A stretch of DNA of 47,939 bases, taken from JAQVEM01 sp964610315 (GTDB taxonomy: Bacteria > Actinomycetota > Humimicrobiia > Humimicrobiales > Humimicrobiaceae). The notes under the pieces are model-generated. The model was given only the letters and a program-made list of their open reading frames with translations. It searched no databases and was not told where the DNA came from. Positions 35,583 to 43,112 of this stretch are shown one piece after another. The position numbers and the translations under genes are program-made. The stretch covers positions 1-47,939 of the forward strand of contig CAZSVM010000019.1 in NCBI GenBank assembly GCA_964610315.1. Reading direction: 5' to 3'. The stretch's first letter is position 1, and each line of letters begins with the position of its first letter.

Positions 35583-35608
35583 TACATTTAGACGTAAATT
35601 TAAATGTA
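35583..35608 (+). promoter_or_regulatory. Inverted-repeat operator before the Phd-like gene
   Basis: tacattta (35583-35590) and taaatgta (35601-35608) form a perfect 8-base inverted repeat with a 10-base spacer. A perfect tataat lies at 35570-35575, so the repeat covers the likely transcription start. Phd/YefM antitoxins bind such repeats to repress themselves. Confidence 0.7.
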
Positions 35609-35634
35609 CAACATCTCTATTGGAAAGGAGCTTT

Positions 35635-35949
35635 ATGGAACAAATAATTGGAATTACAAACGCCAGAAACAATATTAAAGAAATAGTAGATGCCATATCT
35701 GACAAAAATGAAACCTACATTGTTACCAGAGATTGTATCCCGGAGGTTGTAATCGTATCTTACAAAAAGTATATGGAAAATAAGAAACTGTTAAAACAGA
35801 TAGAAGAGTTAAGGTATGAAAAATCAATCAAAAAATCGCTGATACAATTTAAAAAATGGCTGGAGCAAAAGGGCTTTAATACAAATAAATTATCCGAAGA
35901 AGAAATTGGCCAGATGATTAAAAATTTACAAATCAATAACTGTACCTAA
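35635..35949 (+). CDS. Phd/YefM-family antitoxin
   Basis: These proteins repress their own operon with an N-terminal domain and neutralise a toxin with the C-terminal part. In the 104 residues the N-terminal signature is IGITNARNNIKEIVDAI. ETYIVTRDCIPEVVIVSYKKYMENKKLLKQIEEL follows, matching the Phd/YefM fold. The C-terminal extension (about 60-104) is longer than usual. The ATG at 35635 is preceded by ggaaaggag. No small toxin is adjacent. The next gene is a large Fic protein, related by fold to Doc, the classical Phd partner, but separated by 215 bases and under its own palindrome. Confidence 0.82.
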   Translation: MEQIIGITNARNNIKEIVDAISDKNETYIVTRDCIPEVVIVSYKKYMENKKLLKQIEELRYEKSIKKSLIQFKKWLEQKGFNTNKLSEEEIGQMIKNLQINNCT

Positions 35950-36101
35950 CAGTAATAGGAAACTACATTTTTATGATCATTATTAAATATAAGTTAGGAA
36001 TAATTATTCCTGTATTAATTAGTTCTTAAAATCTCTTTTATTTGTAAATAAATAATTGATTTTTTTCTATTTTTTGTATATATTGTAAAAAACAGCTTAA
36101 G

Positions 36102-36133
36102 TTTTTAACGTTTTTGGTTAAAAACGTTAAAAA
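36102..36133 (+). promoter_or_regulatory. Perfect 14-base inverted repeat upstream of fic
   Basis: tttttaacgttttt (36102-36115) and aaaaacgttaaaaa (36120-36133) are perfect reverse complements around a 4-base centre. Each arm contains the palindrome aacgtt. It lies 31 bases before the fic ATG. It has no downstream T-run on the plus strand, so it is more likely an operator (for example for the Fic protein's own winged helix) than a terminator. The rest of the 35950-36164 gap is plain AT-rich sequence. Confidence 0.7.
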
Positions 36134-36164
36134 TATATACTAATTATTTATAAAAATTAGGAAA

Positions 36165-37325
36165 ATGAAAAAATTTAATGCCGGAGAATATAAAAAATAT
36201 CGTTACAATAAAGACATTGAATATAATAGTCTTATCCCTGCTTGTATAAACAGGCAATTCAATTGGGAAGATAATGAGATTTATACTTTATTATCAAAAT
36301 CCGATAGATTAATAGGGCAACTTAATTCCTTTTCAGGGTTAATACCGGATATTGATGTTTTTATCCTGATGCACCTTACCACAGAAGCTTCAAAATCATC
36401 TAAGATAGAAGGTACTCAAACAGAAATAGACGAGGCCATTTTACCAAAGAAAGCAATTAAGCCAGAAAAAAGGGGCGATTGGACTGAGGTACAAAATTAT
36501 ATTAAGGCTATGGATTTTGCAATAGTAGAGTTAAAAAAAATTCCGTTATGCATGAGATTGGTAAATGAAACCCACAAGATATTATTGTCTGGAGTGAGGG
36601 GGGCAGGGCAGCAACCAGGCCATATAAGGAAAAAACAGAACTGGATTGGCACTAAAGACTTACTGGGAAAATCTTCTATAAGAGATGCTATATTCATTCC
36701 GCCTCATCATTCAGAATTGCCTAACCTATTAAGTGACTTAGAAAAATTCTGGCATAATGATCAAATAAAAATACCAGAGTTGATAAGAATTGCAATTAGC
36801 CATTATCAATTTGAAACAATACATCCCTATAATGATGGCAATGGTAGAATTGGAAGATTATTAATTACGTTACAGCTTGTAGATTATGGATTACTGGAAA
36901 AGCCAACGTTATATATATCAGATTTTTTCGAGAAAAACAAAGGATTTTATTATAATTCACTATCAACGGTAAGAGAAGCAAATAAACTAGAACCCTGGGT
37001 AAAATTTTTTCTCAGGGCTGTTATAGCAACTGCCGAGAAGGTTTCAGATGCTTTTAAGAAAATAATTGAATTAAGGAAAATATACGATGAAAAGATAAGG
37101 TCTTTTGGAAGTAGCGCACAGAATGGGGGGAAGCTACTTCTAGAAATGTTCTCAACACCACTTATAAGTACAGTTGGAGCTGCTGAGAAATTGGGAGTAT
37201 CATACCCTTTGGCAGCTAGGCTGATTAAACGTTTTCTGGAATCAAAAATAGTTGTTAAATATGATCCACCAGGTACTAAAAGAAAATATTATGCTTTATG
37301 GGAATATTTAAATCTATTTAGGTAA
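36165..37325 (+). CDS. Fic-family protein (class II AMPylator) with C-terminal winged helix
   Basis: Fic proteins transfer AMP or other phospho-groups to hydroxyls on target proteins. In the 386 residues, the autoinhibitory helix [ST]xxxE[GN] occurs before the core as S78-SKI-E82-G83 (class II). The Fic core follows, and the active loop HPYNDGNGRIGR (220-231) is complete with His220. The C-terminal about 90 residues contain STVGAAEKLGVSYPLAARLIKRFLE, a winged-helix DNA-binding fold. This is a common transcription-linked Fic layout. The gene starts 31 bases after the palindrome. Target and activity are unknown. Confidence 0.93.
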   Translation: MKKFNAGEYKKYRYNKDIEYNSLIPACINRQFNWEDNEIYTLLSKSDRLIGQLNSFSGLIPDIDVFILMHLTTEASKSSKIEGTQTEIDEAILPKKAIKPEKRGDWTEVQNYIKAMDFAIVELKKIPLCMRLVNETHKILLSGVRGAGQQPGHIRKKQNWIGTKDLLGKSSIRDAIFIPPHHSELPNLLSDLEKFWHNDQIKIPELIRIAISHYQFETIHPYNDGNGRIGRLLITLQLVDYGLLEKPTLYISDFFEKNKGFYYNSLSTVREANKLEPWVKFFLRAVIATAEKVSDAFKKIIELRKIYDEKIRSFGSSAQNGGKLLLEMFSTPLISTVGAAEKLGVSYPLAARLIKRFLESKIVVKYDPPGTKRKYYALWEYLNLFR

Positions 37326-37501
37326 GAAAACGAGGTTAGCTAGGTAATAATTTATTTAGATCAATTTAGTATCAGAATTCTGAATGCAAAAGCTCAAGGT
37401 TAAAAGCCATATATATTAATGATAGTCAGAGACCGATATCTCTAATAAATTTGGCCGATATTAAAGATTATTTTTCCTTAATAAATAATATATCAGGGTA
37501 A
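37326..37501 (+). other. Intergenic stretch with a possible short gene remnant
   Basis: Ahead of a terminator, a frame without start codon (about 37370-37501) reads like a protein end: RLKAIYINDSQRPISLINLADIKDYF and a stop at 37499. It is too short to name and could be chance. Nothing else is visible between fic and the terminator. Confidence 0.2.
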
Positions 37502-37507
37502 AAAAAT

Positions 37508-37532
37508 AAGGCACTTCTTAAGGAAGTGCCTT
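37508..37532 (-). terminator. Terminator for pfkA operon
   Basis: aaggcacttc (37508-37517) pairs with gaagtgcctt (37523-37532) over ten perfect bases with a 5-base loop. On the minus strand it is followed by a T-rich run (37501-37507), about 115 bases after the pfkA stop. A second small hairpin, cataggtttttgcctatg (37540-37557), lies between. On the plus side it may also end fic transcription. Confidence 0.8.
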
Positions 37533-37648
37533 TAAGATTCATAGGTTTTTGCCTATGTCTCCAAACATTTATAATTTAATAACTTTAAGACGAATTGTCA
37601 ATATAAACTAAATTATTACAATTTTGATTCCCTATCAATGCTCCGCTT

Positions 37649-38680
37649 TTAATACAATATTTTGGACATCTCGTAAAGCTCCTTGTCCATGGGTTTCTTA
37701 TCGCCTAAAGCTTTTCCCAGAGGAATAGATGTTACTACCCCGTTTTCCATAACCACCATTTCTCCGAATTTACTATCATGAATGAGCTCAACTGCCTTTA
37801 CCCCAAACCTGGTGGCCACTATCCGGTCAAGAGCGGAAGGTTTTCCACCCCTCTGGAGATGACCCAGTATAGTTACCCGGGTACTGTATCCAGTTCTTCT
37901 TTCGATCTCCTTGGCAATTAAATTACTCACACCGCCGAGTCGCACATGCCCAAAGCTGTCAACCTCGCAGGAAGAGGTTACCTGCTCTTCGATTTCGGCT
38001 GGTTTTGCTCCTTCGGCTACCACGATTATGCTGAAATCCTTGCCTCTTTCTCTTCTTTTCTCAATGGTGTTTACTATTTCATCGTAATTGAACGGTATCT
38101 CGGGAATTAAAATGATATCGGCTCCACCGGCAACTCCCCCGTTTAAGGCCAGACAGCCCGAATCCCTTCCCATAACCTCCACTATCATTATTCTGTGATG
38201 TGAGGATGCAGTGGTATGAAGTTTATCAATGCAGTCAGTCACTACTTCCAGCGCTGAATCATAACCTATGGAATAATCGGTATGGGCAATATCGTTATCA
38301 ATAGTCTGGGGTATTCCTACTCCCTTTATTCCGTACTGGGTTAATCTGGTTATGACTCCGTTGGTATCATCCCCGCCTATGGTTATTATGGCATCCAGTT
38401 CGAATTTCTTTATATTTTCTTTAACCTTCTCCACTCCGTTTTCTATTTTAAAAGGATTGGTTCTGGATGTTCCCAGTATGGTTCCGCCTTCGGCCAGTGT
38501 CCCTGAAACAGTTTCCCTGTCCAGTTCCATTACGTTGCCTTTGATCATCCCTTCCCATCCATTTTTAATTCCTATTACTTTACATCCGTATTGTGCCGCC
38601 TTTATAACAATGGCTCTTGTGGCTGCATTTATTGCCGGAGAATCTCCTCCACCGGTTAGAACACCTATTTTTTTTATCAT
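37649..38680 (-). CDS. pfkA: 6-phosphofructokinase with PPi-type residue
   Basis: The enzyme phosphorylates fructose 6-phosphate with ATP or pyrophosphate in glycolysis. The 343 residues carry IGVLTGGGDSPAINAATR, IGGDDTNG at 101-108, IPQTIDND at 123-130 with catalytic Asp128, MGRDSG, and LGHLQRGGKPSALDR. The GGDGS motif of ATP enzymes has Asp105 in place of the second Gly, the change that defines PPi or mixed-donor enzymes. However, the PKTIDND Lys of PPi enzymes is Gln125. The phosphoryl donor is therefore uncertain. The gene lies at the end of the ligA-gat region, as pfkA does in Mycobacterium. Confidence 0.93.
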   Translation of the reverse strand: MIKKIGVLTGGGDSPAINAATRAIVIKAAQYGCKVIGIKNGWEGMIKGNVMELDRETVSGTLAEGGTILGTSRTNPFKIENGVEKVKENIKKFELDAIITIGGDDTNGVITRLTQYGIKGVGIPQTIDNDIAHTDYSIGYDSALEVVTDCIDKLHTTASSHHRIMIVEVMGRDSGCLALNGGVAGGADIILIPEIPFNYDEIVNTIEKRRERGKDFSIIVVAEGAKPAEIEEQVTSSCEVDSFGHVRLGGVSNLIAKEIERRTGYSTRVTILGHLQRGGKPSALDRIVATRFGVKAVELIHDSKFGEMVVMENGVVTSIPLGKALGDKKPMDKELYEMSKILY

Positions 38681-38859
38681 TTTTATCCCTTTCTATTATT
38701 GAATAAACCCTGCCAAACGAATTTTTATATGTAGAAATTATATTATAATAAAGCCGTTTAGTTCACACCATACTGGTATTAAAATATTTGTTGGTCTTAA
38801 AAACTCCCCAAAGAATAAAACCTGTCAAGGTTTAAATTATATTGATTTTCGATATATAA

Positions 38860-40317
38860 TCAACTTATTTTTTTTCTTATAATCTCATTTGCCAGCTGGG
38901 GATTGGCCTTCCCTCTGGTTTTGGCCATTACCCTGCCGATTAAAAAGCTCAATGCCTTTTCTTTTCCTTCCCTGAACTGCTCCACTGGCCCCGGATTCTC
39001 CCTTATCACCTCATTTATTACCGTTTCCAGCAAGCCTTCATCGCTTATCTGTTCCAGACCCCTGTTTTCAATAATCTTCTGGGGATCCTTGCCGGTATTA
39101 AACATTTCCTCGAATACCGATTTCGCCATTTTAGAGCTGATTTTACCCTTCTCCATTATCTTGAGCATCTTACACAAATTCTCTGGAGTCACCCTGCTTT
39201 CCTTTATGGTTATTTTTTCTTTATTCAAAAGGGCGCTGAATTCTCCCATTATCCAGTTGACTATATTTTTGGCGTTATCATAATACCGGCAGCACTTCTC
39301 AAAATAATCGGCCAGATCTTTATTGTTGGCCAGAAAACTGCAGTCATCTCCGGACAATCCGTATTTTTCTTTAAACCTTTTGACCTTGGCAGCAGGCAGT
39401 TCGGGAATGGTTTTACTTATGCTTTCTATCATTTCATCTTCCAGGTAAATGGGAACCAGATCAGGTTCCGGAAAGTACCGGTAATCATGAGCCTCTTCCT
39501 TGGACCGCAGAGCTTTTGTGGTTCCCGTTTTACTATCGTAGTGCCTGGTCTGCTGGATCACTTTATCTCCTGACTCCAGGACCTTTACCTGTCTTTTTAC
39601 TTCATATTCCAGCCCCTTCTGCAGGAATTTAAAGGAGTTTAAATTCTTGATCTCGGTTTTTGTTCCAATCTTGCTGTCCCCTTTTTTCCTTACCGAAACG
39701 TTGGCGTCACAGCGGAGGCTGCCCTCTTCCATATTGCAGTCACTTACATCCAGAAACAGAATGAGATTCCTTAGGGCTATCATATATTCTCTGGCCTCCT
39801 CGGGCGATCTTATATCCGGCTCGGTTACAATCTCTATTAAGGGGGTTCCCGCCCGGTTAAAATCTACTATACTGGCTTCGGATTCGCTTATTCTGCCGGT
39901 AGTTCCGGTGTGCAGGAGTTTTCCGGTATCTTCCTCCATATGTACCCTGGTTATTCCCACTCTTCTGGTATAATCTCCCATATCGATATCAAGATAACCT
40001 TCCACACCCAGCGGCACGTCATATTGTGAGATCTGGTAGTTTTTGGGCATATCCGGATAAAAATAATTTTTTCGGTGAAAAATGGTATACCTGTTGATCC
40101 TGCAGTTTAATGCCAGAGCAATTTTTGTGGCATATTCAACCGCTTTCCGGTTGATAACCGGCAATGACCCCGGATGGCCCAGGCAGACCGCACAGGTGTA
40201 TATATTTTTTTCCTGGCCGAAAGATAGCCTGCACCCACAGAACATCTTGGTAGCAGTATAAAGTTCTACGTGGGTTTCCAGCCCTATAACCGGTTCATAT
40301 TTGTTTTCTTTTTCCAT
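38860..40317 (-). CDS. gatB: Aspartyl/glutamyl-tRNA amidotransferase subunit B
   Basis: GatB is the kinase-like, tRNA-binding subunit that activates Glu-tRNA(Gln) or Asp-tRNA(Asn) for amidation. It has 485 residues. Landmarks are EPVIGLETHVELYTATKMFC, the zinc site CGC plus CAVC, LPVINRKAVEYA, YFYPDMPKNYQISQYD, IGVEGYLDI-like VEGYLDIDMG, and the C-terminal YqeY-like tail ending KTRGKANPQLANEIIRKKI. It is 25 bases downstream of gatA. Confidence 0.97.
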   Translation of the reverse strand: MEKENKYEPVIGLETHVELYTATKMFCGCRLSFGQEKNIYTCAVCLGHPGSLPVINRKAVEYATKIALALNCRINRYTIFHRKNYFYPDMPKNYQISQYDVPLGVEGYLDIDMGDYTRRVGITRVHMEEDTGKLLHTGTTGRISESEASIVDFNRAGTPLIEIVTEPDIRSPEEAREYMIALRNLILFLDVSDCNMEEGSLRCDANVSVRKKGDSKIGTKTEIKNLNSFKFLQKGLEYEVKRQVKVLESGDKVIQQTRHYDSKTGTTKALRSKEEAHDYRYFPEPDLVPIYLEDEMIESISKTIPELPAAKVKRFKEKYGLSGDDCSFLANNKDLADYFEKCCRYYDNAKNIVNWIMGEFSALLNKEKITIKESRVTPENLCKMLKIMEKGKISSKMAKSVFEEMFNTGKDPQKIIENRGLEQISDEGLLETVINEVIRENPGPVEQFREGKEKALSFLIGRVMAKTRGKANPQLANEIIRKKIS

Positions 40318-40342
40318 AACTGTAAATATATAATTATAATTT

Positions 40343-41803
40343 TTACAATTCCGGCCTGCCGGTAAAGCCTATGGCCTTTTCCAGGCTGTAGGCAACTTTT
40401 AGCACATTATCTTCTCTTAATATATTTCCAATAATCTGCACCCCTATGGGCAGCTTATCACCAGACAGTCCGGCCGGAATGGAAACTGCCGGGAGCCCCG
40501 CCAGATTTACCGGTATGGTGCAGATGTCTGAAAGATACATAGTTAGCGGATCTTCTATTTTTTCTCCAATCTTAAAAGCAGTGGTGGGTGAGGTAGGAGA
40601 AAGCAGTACATCGAATTTATCGAAAGTCTTTTTAAAATCGTTTATGATAAGGGTTCTTACCTTCTGGGCTTTTTCATAATAGGCATCATAATAGCCGGCT
40701 GACAGACTGTAAGTTCCTATCATTATTCTCCTTTTAACCTCATTACCAAATCCCTCTGCCCTGGTTTTTCTATACATTTCCCTTAAAGTTTTTGCCTCCG
40801 TATTCCGGTACCCGTACCTTACACCATCGAATCTGGAAAGGTTAGAGCTAGCTTCCGAAGGGGCAACTATATAATAAACACTCAAGGCATACTTTAAGCT
40901 TGGAATCGAAACTTCCTCCAGCTTTGCTCCCATATCCTCAGCCAGTTTAACCACCCCAAATATTTTCTCCTTTACCTCCGCGTCGATTCCCTCGGTCATT
41001 AGCTCTTTGGGAATTCCTATCTTTAAACCCTTGATGTCCGGTACCAAAAAACTTTTATAATCCGGAATTTTAATATTTATGGAGGTGGAATCATTCTTAT
41101 CATGCCCGCAGATTACATTAAGCACAGCAGCACAATCTTCGACATCCCTGGTAAGGGGCCCTATCTGGTCCAGAGAAGAAGCAAAGGCAACCAGGCCGTA
41201 CCTGGATACCATGCCGTAAGTAGGTTTAAATCCCACGATACCGCACAGAGATGCCGGCTGTCTTATGGATCCTCCGGTATCGGATCCCAGGGCGCATACT
41301 GCTTCACCGGCTGCCACACTGGCTGCTGGACCCCCGCTTGAGCCTCCTGGTACTCTGCCCGTATTCCAGGGATTTCTTACCGGTCCGAAATAGGAGTTTT
41401 CATTGGATGAACCCATGGCAAATTCGTCCATATTTGCCTTGCCCACCAGGATATAATTGCAGCTCTCGAGCCTGTCGATAACGGAGGCGTTATATACCGG
41501 AATATAGTTTTCCAGAATTCGGGAGGCACAGGTGGTGGTTATATTCCTGGTACAGATATTATCCTTCACCGCCACCGGTATTCCCATAAGATCCTTTATG
41601 TTGCTACCGGAGGCTATAAGTTTGTCAACCTCTTTTGCCAGGGAAAGGGCGCTCTTCTTTTCCAGCCTTATAAAGGAGTTTAACCTTTCCTCAACCTGCT
41701 CGATCCGCCGATAAATGTTCTCGGTTATTTCAATACAGCTTATTTCCTTTTTTTTAAGTTTCTCTTTTAACTGGTGGGCAGTCAGATAATAGGTTTCCAC
41801 CAT
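40343..41803 (-). CDS. gatA: Aspartyl/glutamyl-tRNA amidotransferase subunit A
   Basis: GatA is the glutaminase and amidase subunit. The 486 residues carry the Ser-cisSer-Lys triad: Lys80 in PVAVKDNIC, the cis-Ser in GGSSGGPAASVAAG and the nucleophile in SDTGGSIRQPAS. YDAYYEKAQKVR and LAGLPAVSIPAG are other family blocks. It lies 25 bases after gatC and 25 bases before gatB. Confidence 0.97.
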   Translation of the reverse strand: MVETYYLTAHQLKEKLKKKEISCIEITENIYRRIEQVEERLNSFIRLEKKSALSLAKEVDKLIASGSNIKDLMGIPVAVKDNICTRNITTTCASRILENYIPVYNASVIDRLESCNYILVGKANMDEFAMGSSNENSYFGPVRNPWNTGRVPGGSSGGPAASVAAGEAVCALGSDTGGSIRQPASLCGIVGFKPTYGMVSRYGLVAFASSLDQIGPLTRDVEDCAAVLNVICGHDKNDSTSINIKIPDYKSFLVPDIKGLKIGIPKELMTEGIDAEVKEKIFGVVKLAEDMGAKLEEVSIPSLKYALSVYYIVAPSEASSNLSRFDGVRYGYRNTEAKTLREMYRKTRAEGFGNEVKRRIMIGTYSLSAGYYDAYYEKAQKVRTLIINDFKKTFDKFDVLLSPTSPTTAFKIGEKIEDPLTMYLSDICTIPVNLAGLPAVSIPAGLSGDKLPIGVQIIGNILREDNVLKVAYSLEKAIGFTGRPEL

Positions 41804-41828
41804 CTCTCCTCACTTGGTTTATTTTTAT

Positions 41829-42116
41829 CTAGTCTATTTTGGGTACTTTAAAGCCGTCATCCACTTCGTAGGGGGCATTTTTCAGCGCGGATTCCTGGGT
41901 TATGGATTTTTTAACCACATCCTCCCTGAGGACGTTTTTTATTTCCAGTACATGGGAGGTGGGAGTCACCCCTTCGGTATTCACACTGCTTACTTCCGCC
42001 ACATAATCCAGAATCTTATCCAGCTGGGAGGTAATTTTCTCTATATCCTTCTGATTAAATTCCAGTTCTGCAAGTTTAGCCACATATTTAACGTCGTCTT
42101 TAGAAATTCTTTCCAT
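41829..42116 (-). CDS. gatC: Aspartyl/glutamyl-tRNA amidotransferase subunit C
   Basis: GatC is the small stabilising subunit of the GatCAB complex. It has 95 residues with the family's VKYVAKLAELEFNQKDIEKITSQLDKILDYV helix and the C-terminal VLREDVVKKSITQESALKNAP. It is the first gene of gatC-gatA-gatB. The 148-base gap upstream separates it from the CPBP gene. Presence of GatCAB implies indirect charging of Gln-tRNA, Asn-tRNA or both. Confidence 0.95.
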   Translation of the reverse strand: MERISKDDVKYVAKLAELEFNQKDIEKITSQLDKILDYVAEVSSVNTEGVTPTSHVLEIKNVLREDVVKKSITQESALKNAPYEVDDGFKVPKID

Positions 42117-42264
42117 ATCACACTCTTTATAAAAACTTAAGCTTCCAATCTGCCCTATATCTATCCCTATATTTTCATCTTTATCTACCCTATTAACGCT
42201 TTGCAGACAATACCATATCAGCGGGCTGATTTAGATATAACATTTTAACAAATATTTTATCCTA

Positions 42265-43038
42265 TTAATACAGCTTTATAATTTTCAGCTCTCCCAGCAT
42301 GATTAGTATCAGTATCAGATTGTAGGTACCGTGCAGGAAAATTGCGGGCATAAGGGATTTTGTTCTTTCAAAAAGATAGGCAAGCAGCCAGCCTATAATC
42401 ATAAGAGGTATGAAACTGTAAAGCTCCAGGTGAACTGCCGCAAATAAAAAAGAAGACAAAAACAGCGCCGCATTGACCCCCCAGCTTTTCCTGAATGCCG
42501 AATATAAAAAGCCCCTGAAAAAAATCTCTTCGCTTAAGGGGGCAATTACCGCTACCACTACCAGCAGGATATTGCTGGATATACTTCTGTTTCTAATCAA
42601 CGTCTCAATCTTACTGGGAGGGGCCTCTATCCCGAAAAGCGAATTCATTAAAAACACATATAAGAAACTTACTAAAAAAATGGCTAGAAGGCAGATAAAA
42701 GCATACCAGATGGTTTTTAGGATGCTGTAGTACCGCAGCCCCAGGTCCTTTAAATGTGATTTCCTCCGGAATATGGCAAAGAACCATACCACCCCCAGCA
42801 TAAGAAATACCTGGATCCCATAAAGAACGGTAAAGCTTATATTACCTATATTGGAGGAATTAAAAAATTGTTCGCCTCCAGAAACCTCGAATAATTTTGC
42901 CGATCCGAAATAAATGGCAACCAGAACCACGGTTAAAAAAGCCAGAGAAATTATGGCATCGAGGGCGTTCCATTTTATGTCTGGAACATAGCTTTTTACC
43001 ACCGGCGGATTTTCTTTTTTAAAATTTTCCTCAACCAT
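42265..43038 (-). CDS. CPBP-family intramembrane metalloprotease
   Basis: The family (related to Rce1) cuts within or near the membrane and includes bacteriocin-immunity-type proteins. The 257 residues have about six hydrophobic segments and the three motifs: EEIFFRGFLYSAFR (Glu-Glu-xxx-Arg), FAAVHLELYSFI (His) and FLHGTYN (His near the C-terminus). It sits between ligA and gatC, a spot occupied by an unrelated gene in Mycobacterium. The substrate is unknown. Confidence 0.88.
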   Translation of the reverse strand: MVEENFKKENPPVVKSYVPDIKWNALDAIISLAFLTVVLVAIYFGSAKLFEVSGGEQFFNSSNIGNISFTVLYGIQVFLMLGVVWFFAIFRRKSHLKDLGLRYYSILKTIWYAFICLLAIFLVSFLYVFLMNSLFGIEAPPSKIETLIRNRSISSNILLVVVAVIAPLSEEIFFRGFLYSAFRKSWGVNAALFLSSFLFAAVHLELYSFIPLMIIGWLLAYLFERTKSLMPAIFLHGTYNLILILIMLGELKIIKLY

Positions 43039-43112
43039 AGATTTTCCTGATTATTATTTCCCAGGCCGTAGATTTCACCGACTGTATATTTCAACACCTA
43101 TATATAAAAAGA

